The notes: generated by a model from the sequence alone, not told the origin. DNA of 64,000 bases from Bacilliculturomica massiliensis (GCF_900605495.1 NZ_LR027602.1:793797-857796), one strand, 5' to 3'. Counted from the first letter of the stretch, positions 9,276 to 17,573 are shown. A program made the numbers and translations.

Positions 9276-10193
9276 GTGAGAAAAAAGGTCCCTGTATCCA
9301 TGATCGTCAGCCACATCCTTTTGGCCGCGCTGCTGACGGCGGTATTTCTTCCCGGCGAAAAAGCGGTGAAGGCTCCCTGGCCGCTGCTGTGCGGCGTGGC
9401 TCTGATCGAGGGATATTATCTGGTAAAGATCATACGCAGGCCGCGTTCCAGGACGTCGGCTTCCGATCTGCTGGCTATCGTGTGGGCCTTTCTGCTGATC
9501 TGGGAGACCGCGGTGACGAAGCTGGACCTGATGCATCCGGTGCTGGTACCAGCGCCGGAGAATGTCTTTGCTGTGTTCGCGGAGCAATGGCCCGTACTGC
9601 TGTCAGGGGTGTGTTCCTCAATGGAACTGCTGTTTTTCGGCGTGCTGACAGGGCTGGCGCTGGGTACGGTGTCGGGACTGGTCTGCGGCTGGATCTCCCG
9701 GCTCAGAGAAGTGTTTTATCCCATCGCCAATGTCCTTGCGCCCATCCCCTCCGTCGTATTCGCGCCGTATATTATCGCTCTGATGCCCAGCTTTCGCAGC
9801 GCCTCGGCCATGGTCATCGTTCTGGGGATCTTCTGGCCTGCTTTTCTGAATACGATCCTCAGAGTGGAGGGCATGGAAAGACGGATCATAGAGTCCGCCA
9901 GGGTCCTGAAGCTGGGCAACGTGTCCATGATCTTTGAGATCCTGCTGCCCTACGCCATGCCGGGCGTCGTGGGCGGGCTGAAGGTGACCATGACCACCGC
10001 CGTCATGCTGCTGACCTTTGCGGAGATGATGGGAGCCACCAGCGGCATGGGATATTATATTGTGAATTACAATACCTACGGCAATTATACAAACGTGGTG
10101 GCCGGCATCATAGTGGTGGGGTTGGTGGTCACCGCCCTGAACCGGCTCACATCCTGGATCCGGGAGAAGACCATACGATGGCGGACGGAATGA
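9276..10193 (+). CDS. ABC importer permease (SsuC-like)
   Basis: 305-aa integral membrane permease of the BPD_transp_1 family. Two N-terminal hydrophobic segments (residues 8-50) precede the core. The coupling-helix EAA loop is recognisable as RIIESARVLKLGNVSMIFEI, followed by LPYAMPGVVGGLKV. It starts at GTG 9276 behind GGGAGGAG, 19 bp after the ATPase gene. It completes the three-gene importer. Confidence 0.9.
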   Translation: MRKKVPVSMIVSHILLAALLTAVFLPGEKAVKAPWPLLCGVALIEGYYLVKIIRRPRSRTSASDLLAIVWAFLLIWETAVTKLDLMHPVLVPAPENVFAVFAEQWPVLLSGVCSSMELLFFGVLTGLALGTVSGLVCGWISRLREVFYPIANVLAPIPSVVFAPYIIALMPSFRSASAMVIVLGIFWPAFLNTILRVEGMERRIIESARVLKLGNVSMIFEILLPYAMPGVVGGLKVTMTTAVMLLTFAEMMGATSGMGYYIVNYNTYGNYTNVVAGIIVVGLVVTALNRLTSWIREKTIRWRTE

Positions 10194-10243
10194 CGGAACA
10201 TGGTCAGGCGCGGTCCGGGCAAGAGAAAATTGGTATGATTTGA

Positions 10244-10272
10244 TTGACTTTCAGCAGGGAATGGAGTATTAT
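10244..10272 (+). promoter_or_regulatory. Sigma-A type promoter of the ArsR-type regulator gene
   Basis: TTGACT (10244-10249), 17-bp spacer, TATTAT (10267-10272), 58 bp before the ATG at 10330. A TGACGAAT element at 10293-10300 lies in the predicted leader and recurs at the next promoter, so it may be an autoregulatory operator. Confidence 0.8.
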
Positions 10273-10329
10273 GAATGATGAAATTCTATAATTGACGAAT
10301 CAAAAATGATTGAATGAAAGAGTGCGATT

Positions 10330-11445
10330 ATGTTACTGGTGAATGCTGAAAATATATCGAGAAAAAGAGAGCAGGAAATCTGTTTTCACTGCAATCCGCT
10401 GGTGGAGCTGGTGGCCAGCCTGCATGTCCTGTCCAATCCCGACCATCACGAGGCCTGCCAGAGCTGGATCATGAAGATGAACAGCATCCTGGACAAAGGA
10501 CTCCGGGCTGAGATCAATTACTTTGCGACCAATTATGCCCAGTGGCTGTTTATCATGGACATCGTGACCCGGGTGGCTTGTGAGAAGGAGCGTTCCTGCG
10601 TGGAGGAAAGCCGGGATTTTGAATATTATCTCAGTAAGGTTGAAGAGCTTTGCGACGAGGATTTCGCCTATGCGTTTCTGAGCATAGGAGCTTTTCGGCT
10701 GTCACGGGAGACGCTGCGGGAGTGGATGAAGGATCCGGACGCCATATCGAAAGAAAAACTGCAGAAGATAGAGCGCTACATCAGTCCCAATAATGTGATC
10801 ATGTTTCTGCGCAATATCGACAGCTACCGAAAGCGCCTGCTCCACATCTTCCGCGCATACTGGGACAGAGCCTTCGGCGCCTTCTGGGAGGAAAGCCTTC
10901 GGAGCTTTATCTCAGACGCGGTGGTGAAGCAGAAGGTCACGGCGGGGAAGGGCTCTGTGGTCGATTATATTATGAGCGTGCACGAACTGATCCACGTGGA
11001 GGATGGGAAGCTCCTGATCAAAAAAGAAGTGGACTATGAGATGGAGCTCAGCGAGATCGGGTATGTTCACGTCTTTCCCTCACTGTTTACCGGCCCCCAC
11101 CTGATGCTGGATATATGGGGAAATGAACTGATCCTGTACTACAATCTTGACTTCTATGAGCTGGACAGATCCGCGCCGGTGCCGGCGGATATGCTGGAGT
11201 GTCTCAAGGTGCTGGGCGATGAAAGCCGGCTGAAGGTGCTGAAGCTGATCTGGGAGGAAGGACTGACCACGCAGCGGCTGGCGCAGATCCTGAATCTGGC
11301 GCCCAGCACGGTGTCGGTCCACCTGAAGCTCCTGAAAAAAGCCGATCTTGTGAGATGTAAGCAGGTCAAAAAATTCGTGTATTACGCAGCCAATCAGGAG
11401 CGGATCGAGGAGATCTGCCAGCAGCTTGGGGAGTATCTGAGTTAG
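10330..11445 (+). CDS. ArsR-family winged-helix regulator with long N-terminal domain
   Basis: 371 aa. Residues of about 285-371 are an ArsR-type winged helix: LKVLGDESRLKVLKLIWEEG, then the recognition region LAPSTVSVHLKLLKKADLV. The roughly 280-residue N-terminal part is helical and acidic/aromatic, contains an early Cys pair (CFHC), and matches no sensor domain I can name. ArsR proteins without metal ligands in the HTH usually sense small molecules. It has its own promoter and terminator and stands just upstream of the mttB-like genes. The TGACGAAT elements at its own and the mttB promoters suggest it controls both. Confidence 0.85.
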   Translation: MLLVNAENISRKREQEICFHCNPLVELVASLHVLSNPDHHEACQSWIMKMNSILDKGLRAEINYFATNYAQWLFIMDIVTRVACEKERSCVEESRDFEYYLSKVEELCDEDFAYAFLSIGAFRLSRETLREWMKDPDAISKEKLQKIERYISPNNVIMFLRNIDSYRKRLLHIFRAYWDRAFGAFWEESLRSFISDAVVKQKVTAGKGSVVDYIMSVHELIHVEDGKLLIKKEVDYEMELSEIGYVHVFPSLFTGPHLMLDIWGNELILYYNLDFYELDRSAPVPADMLECLKVLGDESRLKVLKLIWEEGLTTQRLAQILNLAPSTVSVHLKLLKKADLVRCKQVKKFVYYAANQERIEEICQQLGEYLS

Positions 11446-11492
11446 AGAAGCGCGGCGGGAACGGCGGAGAGCGGAAAAGCGACGGTGAAAAG

Positions 11493-11534
11493 CAGGCGAC
11501 AGGCCATTGAAAAATGGCTGTCGCCTGTTTTTTT
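11493..11534 (+). terminator. Intrinsic terminator of the ArsR-type gene
   Basis: The stem pairs CAGGCGACAGGCCAT with ATGGCTGTCGCCTG (one bulged G), with a short A-rich loop and a run of eight T. It separates the regulator from the mttB-like transcription unit. Confidence 0.93.
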
Positions 11535-11595
11535 ACGTTCATGAACAAGGCTTTCACGAATTTTCAGAAAAAACGCACATTAATTCGATAAGTAG

Positions 11596-11624
11596 TTGAC
11601 TGACGAATATTTAACTGCTACAAT
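11596..11624 (+). promoter_or_regulatory. Promoter of the mttB-like/corrinoid protein operon
   Basis: TTGACT (11596-11601), 17-bp spacer, TACAAT (11619-11624). The -10 is bracketed by inverted 8-mers, TGACGAAT (11601-11608) and ATTCGTCA (11632-11639). Confidence 0.82.
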
Positions 11625-11639
11625 ATAATCAATTCGTCA
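11601..11639. promoter_or_regulatory. Candidate operator: inverted TGACGAAT ... ATTCGTCA
   Basis: Perfectly inverted 8-bp half-sites 23 bp apart flank the -10 of the mttB-like operon. The same half-site is in the leader of the ArsR-type gene (10293-10300) and upstream of the NSS symporter (13985-13992). Binding by the adjacent ArsR-type protein is inferred. Confidence 0.55.
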
Positions 11640-11743
11640 AATGTACAATCGGCGACTTGAAAATAAGCCCGGCTTCGCCGCGGTTTTGACGCTGATGTAC
11701 GGCTGAGGACGAAATGAAGGAAATGGATGAGGAGGAAAATGAC

Positions 11744-13213
11744 ATGTTAGTGAATCAAAACTACAATCAGACCTTTCAATTCAGAATGTGTACGGAGGAA
11801 CAGCTGTGCCGTCTGCATTTTGCCACACTGGAAGTGTTGGAACGAACAGGCGTCAAGATCTACGAAAAAGAGGCGCTGAAGCTTCTGAAAGACGGAGGCG
11901 CTTACGTAGATGACGAACAGATGGTGGCGAAGATACCGGCCTGGATGGTAGAAGAAGCGATCCGCACAGCGCCCAGCCGTATCCCCGTGGCCGATATGAC
12001 GGGAAAACGGACGATGTTTCTGGAGCGGAACAACGTTTATTACGGCAGCGGCACCGACCTGCCCAGCTTCACCGATATCTACACCGACGAGGTGCGGCCT
12101 ACCACGTTGAAGGATATCGAGAACGTGGCCAGGGTGATCGAAAGCTGCGATAATTTTTCTTTTGTATCGAACAACGGACTGGCCAACGACGTGCCTCAGG
12201 AACTTCACGATCTGGTCAGCCTGAAAGTGATGCGTTCTCACTGTAAGAAACCCAATCTTGTGACCGCCACGGACAAGGGCAATCTGCAGGCGTTGATCGA
12301 CATGGCGGCTGAAATGGCCGGCGGCTACGACGAACTGCGCAGAAATCCGACCCTGCTGCTATACAATGAACCGGTATCGCCGCTGATGAACAGTATGGAG
12401 GCCGTTCAGAAGCTGCTGCTCTGCGCCGAGTACGGGATCCCGACCACCTATGCGGCCGGGGGCGTATCCGGAGGGACCTCGCCGGTGACGCTGTCGGGCA
12501 GTATCGTCCAGAGCAACGCGGAAGGGCTGGCGGGTCTGGTCATGCACCAGCTGAAGCGCAAGGGTTCGCCCTTCATTTACGGCTATGTATACGGAGCAAT
12601 GGACATGAAGACCACAGTCAATATTTACGGCGGACCGGAACTGGGCATGGTACATACCATTATGGCGGAGCTGGGGAAATTCTACGGACTTCCGGTCTAC
12701 GGCACATCGGGCTGCACGGACGCTATCCGGGTGGATGCTCAGGCAGGCATGGAAGCCATGTACAGCATCATGTGCGCGGCGCTGTCGGGGGCCAATCTGG
12801 TACACGACAACGGTTATACGGGCATCGGCCTGATCGGCAGCCTTGAGATGCTGCTGCTCTGCGACGAGACCATTTCTTTCGTGAAGAGATTGACCCAGGG
12901 GATCAAATATGACGATGAATCCATCGCCCTTGATATTATCCACAAGGTAGGCCATGGAGGCGACTACGTTTCTCAGAAGCACACGGTGAAGCATTTTAAA
13001 GAAGAAGTTTTTTATCCGGACTTCCTGAACCGGAAGCAGTACCCCTCCTGGAAGGAAGACGGACAGAGGACCATCAACGAAAAGCTGAAGGAGAGGGCAG
13101 TGGAGATCATTGAAAAGGATGCGCCGGTGCTGCTGGACGATCATACATTGAAGGTCTTCGACGAGATCTACGCCGACAGAAAACGGCAGATGGAGACGGA
13201 AAAAAGGCAGTAG
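11744..13213 (+). CDS. MttB-family trimethylamine/quaternary-amine methyltransferase (non-pyrrolysine)
   Basis: 489-aa TIM-barrel protein of the trimethylamine methyltransferase superfamily (MttB, MtgB, MtcB, MtpB relatives). Typical segments are YYGSGTDLPSFTDI, YAAGGVSGGTSPVTLSGSI and GTSGCTDAIRVDAQAGMEA. No in-frame amber codon interrupts the gene, so it belongs to the larger non-Pyl group, whose known substrates are quaternary amines such as glycine betaine, carnitine or proline betaine. I start at 11744 because GGAGG lies eight bases upstream; the first ten codons of the longer frame overlap that site. It would demethylate its substrate onto the corrinoid protein encoded next. Substrate unknown. 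Confidence 0.93.
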   Translation: MLVNQNYNQTFQFRMCTEEQLCRLHFATLEVLERTGVKIYEKEALKLLKDGGAYVDDEQMVAKIPAWMVEEAIRTAPSRIPVADMTGKRTMFLERNNVYYGSGTDLPSFTDIYTDEVRPTTLKDIENVARVIESCDNFSFVSNNGLANDVPQELHDLVSLKVMRSHCKKPNLVTATDKGNLQALIDMAAEMAGGYDELRRNPTLLLYNEPVSPLMNSMEAVQKLLLCAEYGIPTTYAAGGVSGGTSPVTLSGSIVQSNAEGLAGLVMHQLKRKGSPFIYGYVYGAMDMKTTVNIYGGPELGMVHTIMAELGKFYGLPVYGTSGCTDAIRVDAQAGMEAMYSIMCAALSGANLVHDNGYTGIGLIGSLEMLLLCDETISFVKRLTQGIKYDDESIALDIIHKVGHGGDYVSQKHTVKHFKEEVFYPDFLNRKQYPSWKEDGQRTINEKLKERAVEIIEKDAPVLLDDHTLKVFDEIYADRKRQMETEKRQ

Positions 13214-13250
13214 AGGTTTGAAGGAGCAGGGAGAAAGCGAGGGAAAAGAC

Positions 13251-13892
13251 ATGAGTAAACTGTATAAGAAAATGCAGGAAGCTGTACTGGAAGGCGATGA
13301 AGACGTCGTTGTGGAGTTGGTCCAGGAGGCTATCGACGAGGGATTGAATGCGGAAGAGATCCTGAACGACGGACTGATCGAGGCTATGAATGAGGTGGCC
13401 GTACTGTTCAGAGACGGAGATATGTTCGTGCCGGAGGTATTGATGTCCGCCAACGCCATGCAGGCGGGCAACGGTCTGCTGAAGCCCCTTCTGGTGCAGG
13501 GAGTCTCGGAAAAGAAGGGCAGGATCGTCATCGGCACCGTGGAGGGGGACCTTCACGACATCGGCAAAAAGATCGTCGGTATGATGCTGGAGGGCGCGGG
13601 CTTCGAAGTCATCGACCTGGGTATGGACGTGAAACCGGATCGCTTCATAGGCGCGCTGAAAGAGACGGAGGCTACCATGCTGGGAATGTCCGCTATGCTG
13701 ACTACCACCATGACGGTGATGCCCGTGGTGATCGAGAGGATGAAAAAAGAAGGGTTCGGCCACGTAAAGGTCATGATCGGCGGAGCGCCCGTCACAGACG
13801 CATATGCGCAGCAGATCGGCGCCCACTATTCCTACGACGCCTCGTCGGCTGTGGAGCTGGCAAAGCGGCTGGCGGAAGAATTGAAGGCATAG
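13251..13892 (+). CDS. MttC-like corrinoid (methyl-carrier) protein
   Basis: 213-aa cobalamin-binding carrier. The N-terminal helical cap (residues 1-88) is followed by a B12-binding Rossmann domain with D100-x-H102-x-x-G105, where the His is the lower axial cobalt ligand, then SAMLTTTM and GGAPVTDAYAQQIGA. It accepts the methyl group from the MttB-like enzyme 37 bp upstream and would pass it to a methyltransferase such as a URO-D protein in this window. The longer frame from TTG 13218 is possible, but MSKLYKK is the normal family start. No RamA-type reductive activator is in the window. Confidence 0.95.
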   Translation: MSKLYKKMQEAVLEGDEDVVVELVQEAIDEGLNAEEILNDGLIEAMNEVAVLFRDGDMFVPEVLMSANAMQAGNGLLKPLLVQGVSEKKGRIVIGTVEGDLHDIGKKIVGMMLEGAGFEVIDLGMDVKPDRFIGALKETEATMLGMSAMLTTTMTVMPVVIERMKKEGFGHVKVMIGGAPVTDAYAQQIGAHYSYDASSAVELAKRLAEELKA

Positions 13893-13973
13893 GAGACTGT
13901 CCGGAGAGGACGTCCTGAGGGCGTCCTCCGCAGCTCCACGGCTGAGTGGTTCAGGCGGAACCGGACAGACTCC
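13892..13973 (+). ncRNA. Structured intercistronic RNA of unknown class
   Basis: Right after the corrinoid-protein stop, a 13-base arm (GGAGACTGTCCGG, 13892-13904) pairs with CCGGACAGACTCC (13961-13973), one mismatch. Enclosed are a 7-bp hairpin GAGGACG/CGTCCTC (13906-13928) and mutually exclusive small hairpins within 13931-13962, so a three-way junction can form. There is no T-run. It ends about 78 bp before the NSS symporter start. It is not a riboswitch class I recognise; it could be a processing/stability element or a leader. Confidence 0.5.
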
Positions 13974-14051
13974 ATGCAGTGAGATGACGAATAGAGGGTA
14001 AGATGCAGGTACGTAAGGATATCCGCTTTCGAGTGGAAGAAGGGAGAAAAT

Positions 14052-15359
14052 ATGCCGGATAACAAACAGAGAGAAGGCTTTGGATCCATGGTGGGATTCT
14101 TGTTGACCATCCTCGGATTTGCAATTGGAGAAGGCAGCTTCTGGAGATTTCCATACATGTGCGGCTCAAACGGAGGCGCGCTGTTTATCATCACTTATTT
14201 GATCGTGGTCGTCGTCATTGGGATCCCGCTGCTTACGGCTGAAATATCCATGGGATACGTGACCCAGAAGACCGCGCTGGGCGCTTATAAAACATTGAAG
14301 CCCAACACGAAGTGGTATTACGCCGGTTATCTGCACATGGTGGTGGCGGTCCTGATCAACAGCTATATTATCCCGGTCTATGCATGGGTGCTGACCTATG
14401 TTTATCGAACCGCAACCGGTTTCTTTGTCGGACTGGATGCTTCAGAAATAGAAGCGTCCTTCCATGCGCTGAATACCGATTACAAAACAATGTTCATTTT
14501 TGCACTCTTTTTCTGGGCATGTATGGTGGCTGTCATAAGCAGAGGCGTACAGTCGGGCCTTGAGAGAGCAAACAAATTTATGCTGCCTGCCATAGGAATT
14601 ATTATGATCATATGCATCGTAATGGGGCTGACCATAGACGGAGCCGAAAAAGGGGTGGAGTTTATGTTCAGACCCAATACCGATGGTTTTACATTCAACT
14701 CCATAACCTCTGCGGTGGGTCAGGCATTTTTCGCGATCGGGATCGGCATGCTGGCGTCGATGGTATTTGGAAGTTATATCAAGAATAAGAATGAAAATAT
14801 TGTGAAGCAGTCGACCATCATCTGCTTTGGAATTATTTTCGCAGGGCTGGCGGCGGGAATGATGATCTTCCCCATGGTCTTCGCCTTTGGACTGGAGCCG
14901 AATTCGGGAACCGGCCTGTCCATGATCACGCTGCCCAATGTTTTTAACCATATTGCGGGAGGACGGGTCATCGGCACGTTATTCTACATCAGCTTTTTCT
15001 TCGCCACTTTGTCTACGGCCATAGGGATCGCGGAGGCCATCGTGGCAGAAGTCATGAACCGCCTCGACTGGAGCAGAAAAAAAGCACTGACAGTGGTAAT
15101 GTTTGCAACTATGGTGATAGGCAGCCTGGCTATACTGATCCCCGGGTTCCTGGATAGAGTCGACATCATAACAGGCAATTATCTGTTGGTTATCAGCGGA
15201 TTCGTCATTGACATCTTCGTCGGGTGGATATGGGGAGTGGAGAGCTTCCTGGATGCGATCAATGTGAAAAACAGAGTGCTGCGGATGTGGGTGGGATATT
15301 CAGTGAAGTATATCTGTCCCGTTGCGATCATCGTTATATTTACAGGGAACTTCCTGTAA
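14052..15359 (+). CDS. NSS-family sodium-dependent transporter
   Basis: 435-aa polytopic membrane protein of the neurotransmitter:sodium symporter (SNF) family, about 11 to 12 hydrophobic segments. The first helix carries the family's unwound substrate/Na+ region in the form IGEGSFWRFPYMCGSNGG; the Asn of the usual GLGNFWRFP is replaced, so substrate contacts may differ. It starts behind AAGGGAGA, shares the sense strand with the mttB-like genes and ends at a strong terminator. Uptake of the methylated amine or of its demethylated amino-acid product is plausible (inference). Confidence 0.92.
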   Translation: MPDNKQREGFGSMVGFLLTILGFAIGEGSFWRFPYMCGSNGGALFIITYLIVVVVIGIPLLTAEISMGYVTQKTALGAYKTLKPNTKWYYAGYLHMVVAVLINSYIIPVYAWVLTYVYRTATGFFVGLDASEIEASFHALNTDYKTMFIFALFFWACMVAVISRGVQSGLERANKFMLPAIGIIMIICIVMGLTIDGAEKGVEFMFRPNTDGFTFNSITSAVGQAFFAIGIGMLASMVFGSYIKNKNENIVKQSTIICFGIIFAGLAAGMMIFPMVFAFGLEPNSGTGLSMITLPNVFNHIAGGRVIGTLFYISFFFATLSTAIGIAEAIVAEVMNRLDWSRKKALTVVMFATMVIGSLAILIPGFLDRVDIITGNYLLVISGFVIDIFVGWIWGVESFLDAINVKNRVLRMWVGYSVKYICPVAIIVIFTGNFL

Positions 15360-15369
15360 AACGCCCGTA

Positions 15370-15402
15370 AAAAAAGCAGGATATCATTGATATCCTGCTT
15401 TT
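15370..15402. terminator. Bidirectional intrinsic terminator between NSS and NhaC genes
   Basis: A 10-bp perfect stem (GCAGGATATC / GATATCCTGC) with a 3-nt loop is preceded by an A-run and followed by a T-run. It therefore serves both convergent genes. Confidence 0.92.
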
Positions 15403-15450
15403 CTATGTATTTGTTTCGTATTCGTTCAGATCAGCCTGAGACGAACGATT

Positions 15451-16935
15451 CTATACCAGTTCTCCAGCGTCGGCCTTGGCCTGCTCTTCCGGAGTCATCT
15501 TTGTGACGGTCACTCCGACGAACGCCAGCAGGAAGGTCACGATGGGCATTGCATAGTTGAACACAGCCCAGGGAGCATAGGTGCTGGCAGTTACGCCCAA
15601 CGTAGCCGCGATGTACATTCCGCAGGTGTTCCAGGGAACCAGCGGCGACGTTACCGTACCGGCGGATTCCAGAGCGTTGGATAAGCTCTTGGGATGGATA
15701 CCGGCTTTTCTGTAAGCGGAAGCATACATTCTTCCAGGCACCAGGATGGAGATGTACTGCTCCGGCATGGTGATATTGGAGAGGAGACAAGTGACCTCCG
15801 TAGCTCCGATCAGCGCCGGGCCGCTCTTTACAACCTTGGTGATCTGCTCGATGAGAACTTCCAGCTGTTTGGTCCCTTCCATGATGCCGCCGAACATCAT
15901 GGCGATGACTGTCATCAGGATCGAAGAAGCCATGTTCATGAGTCCGCCTGTGGAAAGCAGATCGTTCAGCGCGTCGATCTCAGTGTTGCACACAAAGCCG
16001 TTTCTCGCCACTACCAGAATATCTCCCAGGGTAGCTCCCACGTGAGAGACTTCCAGAGTGTCCGGATCGTAGATCGCCAGGTTGCCCTGGAAGAGCACAA
16101 GGATCGCTCCCACGATAACGCCCAGCGTGATTCCGGGGATCGCGGGGATCTTCAGCGCGATGGCCAGGATAACTACCAGCGGCGGAAGCAGCAGGATCGG
16201 GCTGATGTTGAAGGTGCTCTTCAGTCCGTCCATGAGGATGGTCACCTGAGAGGTGTCCACATCATTGCTGGACGCGTGCTGGAAGCCGTAAATGCCGAAG
16301 AAGATCAGCGCGATGGCGTAGGCGATAGCCGTAGCTTTGATCATGTACTTTACGTGGGTGAATACGTCCGTACCAGCCATGGCAGGGGCCAGGTTGGTGG
16401 TGTCGGACAGCGGCGACAGCTTGTCGCCGAAGTAGGCGCCGGCCAGGATCGCACCAGCGGTGGGGCCGACGGGCATTCCCAGTCCCTGAGCGATACCCAT
16501 GAGCGCCAGTCCCATGGTCCCCATGGTGCCCCAGGAAGTACCGGTGGCCAGAGACGTAATGGAGCAGATGAGCACGGATGCGATCAGGAAGATGGACGGC
16601 GATAACAGTTTCAGTCCGAAGTAGATCATGGTGGGGATGGTGCCTGACAGCAGCCAGACGCCTACCATCATACCTACGATGCTCAGAATGAGGATCGCCT
16701 GCATTGCTCTGGAGATACCGGTGATCATCATTTCCTCGATGGCCGACCACTTATAACCCAGACGCAGAGACATGAGAGCCGCGATGATAACTCCGATGAA
16801 CATCGGAATGTGCGGATCTACCTGAAATTTAATGATGCCGATGGACATGATGATGATGAGTCCCGCGAACGACACGATGGCTTCCCAAACATATGGCTGC
16901 CGTGGAGTCTTCGCACTTGTTGAATCTTTTCCCAT
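15451..16935 (-). CDS. NhaC-family Na+/H+ antiporter
   Basis: 494-aa membrane protein of the NhaC branch of the ion transporter superfamily. Characteristic segments are SLATGTSWGTMGTMGLALMG, AGAILAGAYFGDKLSPLSDT and, in the second half, SPLVPWNTCGMYIAATLGV. TAGGAGGAG precedes the ATG, and a well-formed promoter lies 43 bp upstream of the start. It would exchange Na+ for H+, or an organic acid/amine pair as some family members do. Together with Rnf and several sodium symporters it points to a sodium-centred membrane economy. It is convergent with the NSS symporter. Confidence 0.92.
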   Translation of the reverse strand: MGKDSTSAKTPRQPYVWEAIVSFAGLIIIMSIGIIKFQVDPHIPMFIGVIIAALMSLRLGYKWSAIEEMMITGISRAMQAILILSIVGMMVGVWLLSGTIPTMIYFGLKLLSPSIFLIASVLICSITSLATGTSWGTMGTMGLALMGIAQGLGMPVGPTAGAILAGAYFGDKLSPLSDTTNLAPAMAGTDVFTHVKYMIKATAIAYAIALIFFGIYGFQHASSNDVDTSQVTILMDGLKSTFNISPILLLPPLVVILAIALKIPAIPGITLGVIVGAILVLFQGNLAIYDPDTLEVSHVGATLGDILVVARNGFVCNTEIDALNDLLSTGGLMNMASSILMTVIAMMFGGIMEGTKQLEVLIEQITKVVKSGPALIGATEVTCLLSNITMPEQYISILVPGRMYASAYRKAGIHPKSLSNALESAGTVTSPLVPWNTCGMYIAATLGVTASTYAPWAVFNYAMPIVTFLLAFVGVTVTKMTPEEQAKADAGELV

Positions 16936-16977
16936 TGATTCTCCTCCTATAAAATAGAAAAAAATAACTACACTCCT

Positions 16978-17006
16978 ATCATACCGAGTTCGATTTGTCC
17001 TTTCAA
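16978..17006 (-). promoter_or_regulatory. Promoter of the nhaC-like gene
   Basis: On the minus strand: TTGAAA (17001-17006), 17-bp spacer, TATGAT (16978-16983), followed by a 42-nt gap to the ATG that contains the AGGAGG site. Confidence 0.8.
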
Positions 17007-17172
17007 GCTTTTTTCAAATATTCCGAATTTATCTTGCGGATTTACCACATATCTGAAAATATTCATTTTTTATCGCATGTAGAGGACTTTGGCATTATAA
17101 ACCACTTTTTTGTAAAAATTCGCGGCTGAAATTCTGAAAGTACAGGATGGATGAGTTTCAATTAATTACCTG

Positions 17173-17200
17173 TTGCATATTGAAAAGATCAGAATATAAT
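17173..17200 (+). promoter_or_regulatory. Promoter of the c-di-GMP riboswitch transcript
   Basis: TTGCAT (17173-17178), 16-bp spacer, perfect TATAAT (17195-17200). The predicted start, around 17207, coincides with the 5' arm of the riboswitch P1 stem. Confidence 0.75.
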
Positions 17201-17201
17201 T

Positions 17202-17323
17202 AAACTGTCGGCGGTACGCGCCGATCCGGCAAAACCGGGGAAACCCGGCGGCGCAAAGCTATAGGGCCTTAGAGAGCGCAGATTGGGGGGCGTGATGATG
17301 GCAGCCAGTTGCAACGACAGTTT
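17202..17323 (+). ncRNA. Cyclic di-GMP-I (GEMM) riboswitch
   Basis: The aptamer shows the GEMM-I core in order: GGCAAAACC...GGAAACC with a GAAA tetraloop hairpin (17228-17248), GGCGCAAAGCTATAGGGCCT (17250-17269), a variable second hairpin, and GATGGCAGCCAGTTGC (17297-17312). It is closed by perfectly complementary 9-mers AAACTGTCG (17202-17210) and CGACAGTTT (17315-17323). It lies about 250 bp upstream of the surface-protein gene. c-di-GMP binding would govern whether transcription passes the terminators downstream. GEMM-Ib variants prefer cGAMP; the discriminating base is not resolved here. Confidence 0.88.
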
Positions 17324-17369
17324 CGCGTCCGTTTTTTTTGATAAGCATATAATAGGTAAAGGGAACACT

Positions 17370-17395
17370 CCGCAGGTATTCTGCGGTTTTGTTTG
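17370..17395 (+). terminator. Candidate expression-platform terminator after the riboswitch
   Basis: CCGCAG (17370-17375), 5-nt loop, CTGCGG (17381-17386), then TTTTGTTTG. It lies in the leader between aptamer and gene. An earlier T8 run (17332-17339) directly after the aptamer could be an alternative termination point. Whether c-di-GMP turns the gene on or off is not decided by inspection. Confidence 0.65.
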
Positions 17396-17573
17396 CTTTA
17401 CCTTTTTTATTGTCCGGAAACAGCAATTTATAAAAGTGGGTTTTTCGGCCATTTTGGCCGGAGGATAGAAAAATTTTCTGCGGCAAGCGGGGGGCGGAGA
17501 GTGCAGCTTCTAAACCGCAGTATTGTAGATCATGAATATAAAAGTCTTATTTTTACGTGTGGGGGAAAAGAGA

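Noticed and set aside
11744-13213. Pyrrolysine-encoding mttB
   Set aside because: The frame runs through without an in-frame amber codon, so it is a non-Pyl member.
13893-13973. Possible tRNA (GGCTGAGTGGTTCA resembles a serine tRNA D-arm, GGTTC-AGGCG-GAACC a T-arm)
   Set aside because: No anticodon arm, no TTCGANTC T-loop and no CCA-ready acceptor with correct spacing. A structured intercistronic RNA explains it better.
15200-15207. An ATTCGTCA element inside the NSS symporter gene
   Set aside because: Within coding sequence; an 8-mer of this kind is expected a couple of times in 64 kb by chance.
17189-17486. Short open frames on both strands around 17200-17480
   Set aside because: They overlap the riboswitch and its expression platform and lack ribosome-binding sites.
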